From NCBI GenBank assembly GCA_040954595.2, contig CM082576.2:4836001-4900000 (forward strand): 64,000 bases of DNA. The letters run 5' to 3'. Within the stretch, counting starts at the first letter, position 1. The number at the start of each line of letters is the position of its first letter. The notes below the pieces were generated by a model, which was given only the letters and a program-made list of their open reading frames with translations, did not search any database and was not told the origin of the DNA. Below, one piece after another: positions 63,876-64,000 of this stretch. A program made the position numbers and the translations under genes. This stretch comes from Balanoglossus misakiensis (Eukaryota > Hemichordata).

Positions 63876-64000
63876 TTTGGAGTTTGCTTGGAAGTGAGAG
63901 GGCGCTGTTAGATGGGTGACTTCGCGCATGCATGAGCTCATATGCATATTTACAGCGTCATCTGACTTTCTTCTGGAAAATTCTACCATCCGAAAAAATA
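63876..64000. other. 5' region of CLPTM1 at the window edge
   Basis: This holds the immediate upstream sequence of the CLPTM1 start codon, with an open frame in phase back to an ATG at 63989. No TATA box is visible. The promoter probably extends beyond the window. Confidence 0.5.

Noticed and set aside
63876-63989. Upstream ATG extending CLPTM1
   Set aside because: Open and in frame, but similarity to other CLPTM1 proteins starts at MADSES, and the ATG at 63875 has a good context (AAAATGG).

Overview
The window is animal nuclear DNA. Genes are split by GT-AG introns of mostly 100-400 bp, a eukaryotic tRNA-Ser lies near the left end, and microsatellites and small DNA transposons are scattered through introns. 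Protein similarity to vertebrate orthologues is very high, and secreted CUB, apple-type and C-type lectin genes are present. This suggests a marine invertebrate, most likely a deuterostome (hemichordate, echinoderm or amphioxus-like). That placement is an inference and I cannot name the species.

Layout. 1-1932: no gene, but a decayed inverted repeat with a cysteine-rich reading frame. 1933-2014: tRNA-Ser(GCT). 3973-9729, minus: DZANK1 orthologue, 16 coding exons, 769 aa. 9730-10190: a 461-bp divergent promoter. 10191-45427, plus: cytoplasmic dynein 1 heavy chain (DYNC1H1 orthologue). I could place 88 coding exons whose phases all join, giving 4646 aa. 46849-49851 and 51537-54152, both minus: two tandem paralogues encoding secreted CUB-CUB-threonine-rich-PAN proteins (644 and 408 aa). 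A dead copy of their first exon lies between them. 55927-56754, minus: a small secreted C-type lectin (153 aa). 58781-63875, minus: CLPTM1 orthologue, 14 coding exons, 640 aa.

How the genes relate. DZANK1 and the dynein heavy chain sit head to head and share one short TATA-poor promoter. Zebrafish work links DZANK1, through NINL, to the cytoplasmic dynein 1 complex, so the arrangement may co-express functional partners. CLPTM1 is a conserved ER/Golgi multipass protein unrelated to that pathway. The three genes between DYNC1H1 and CLPTM1 encode secreted extracellular proteins. Two of them have clear TATA boxes, and the CUB pair shows recent duplication, minisatellite growth in one copy and loss of a third copy.

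Most notable signals: the DZANK1/DYNC1H1 divergent promoter; a 1.7-kb inverted-repeat transposon inserted at the donor site of dynein intron 5; a possible in-frame 33-nt cassette exon in the longest dynein intron; two abutting foldback elements in dynein intron 18; and the CUB-CUB-Thr-PAN family with its coding 27-bp repeat. No prokaryotic features (operons, CRISPR, IS elements) were seen.
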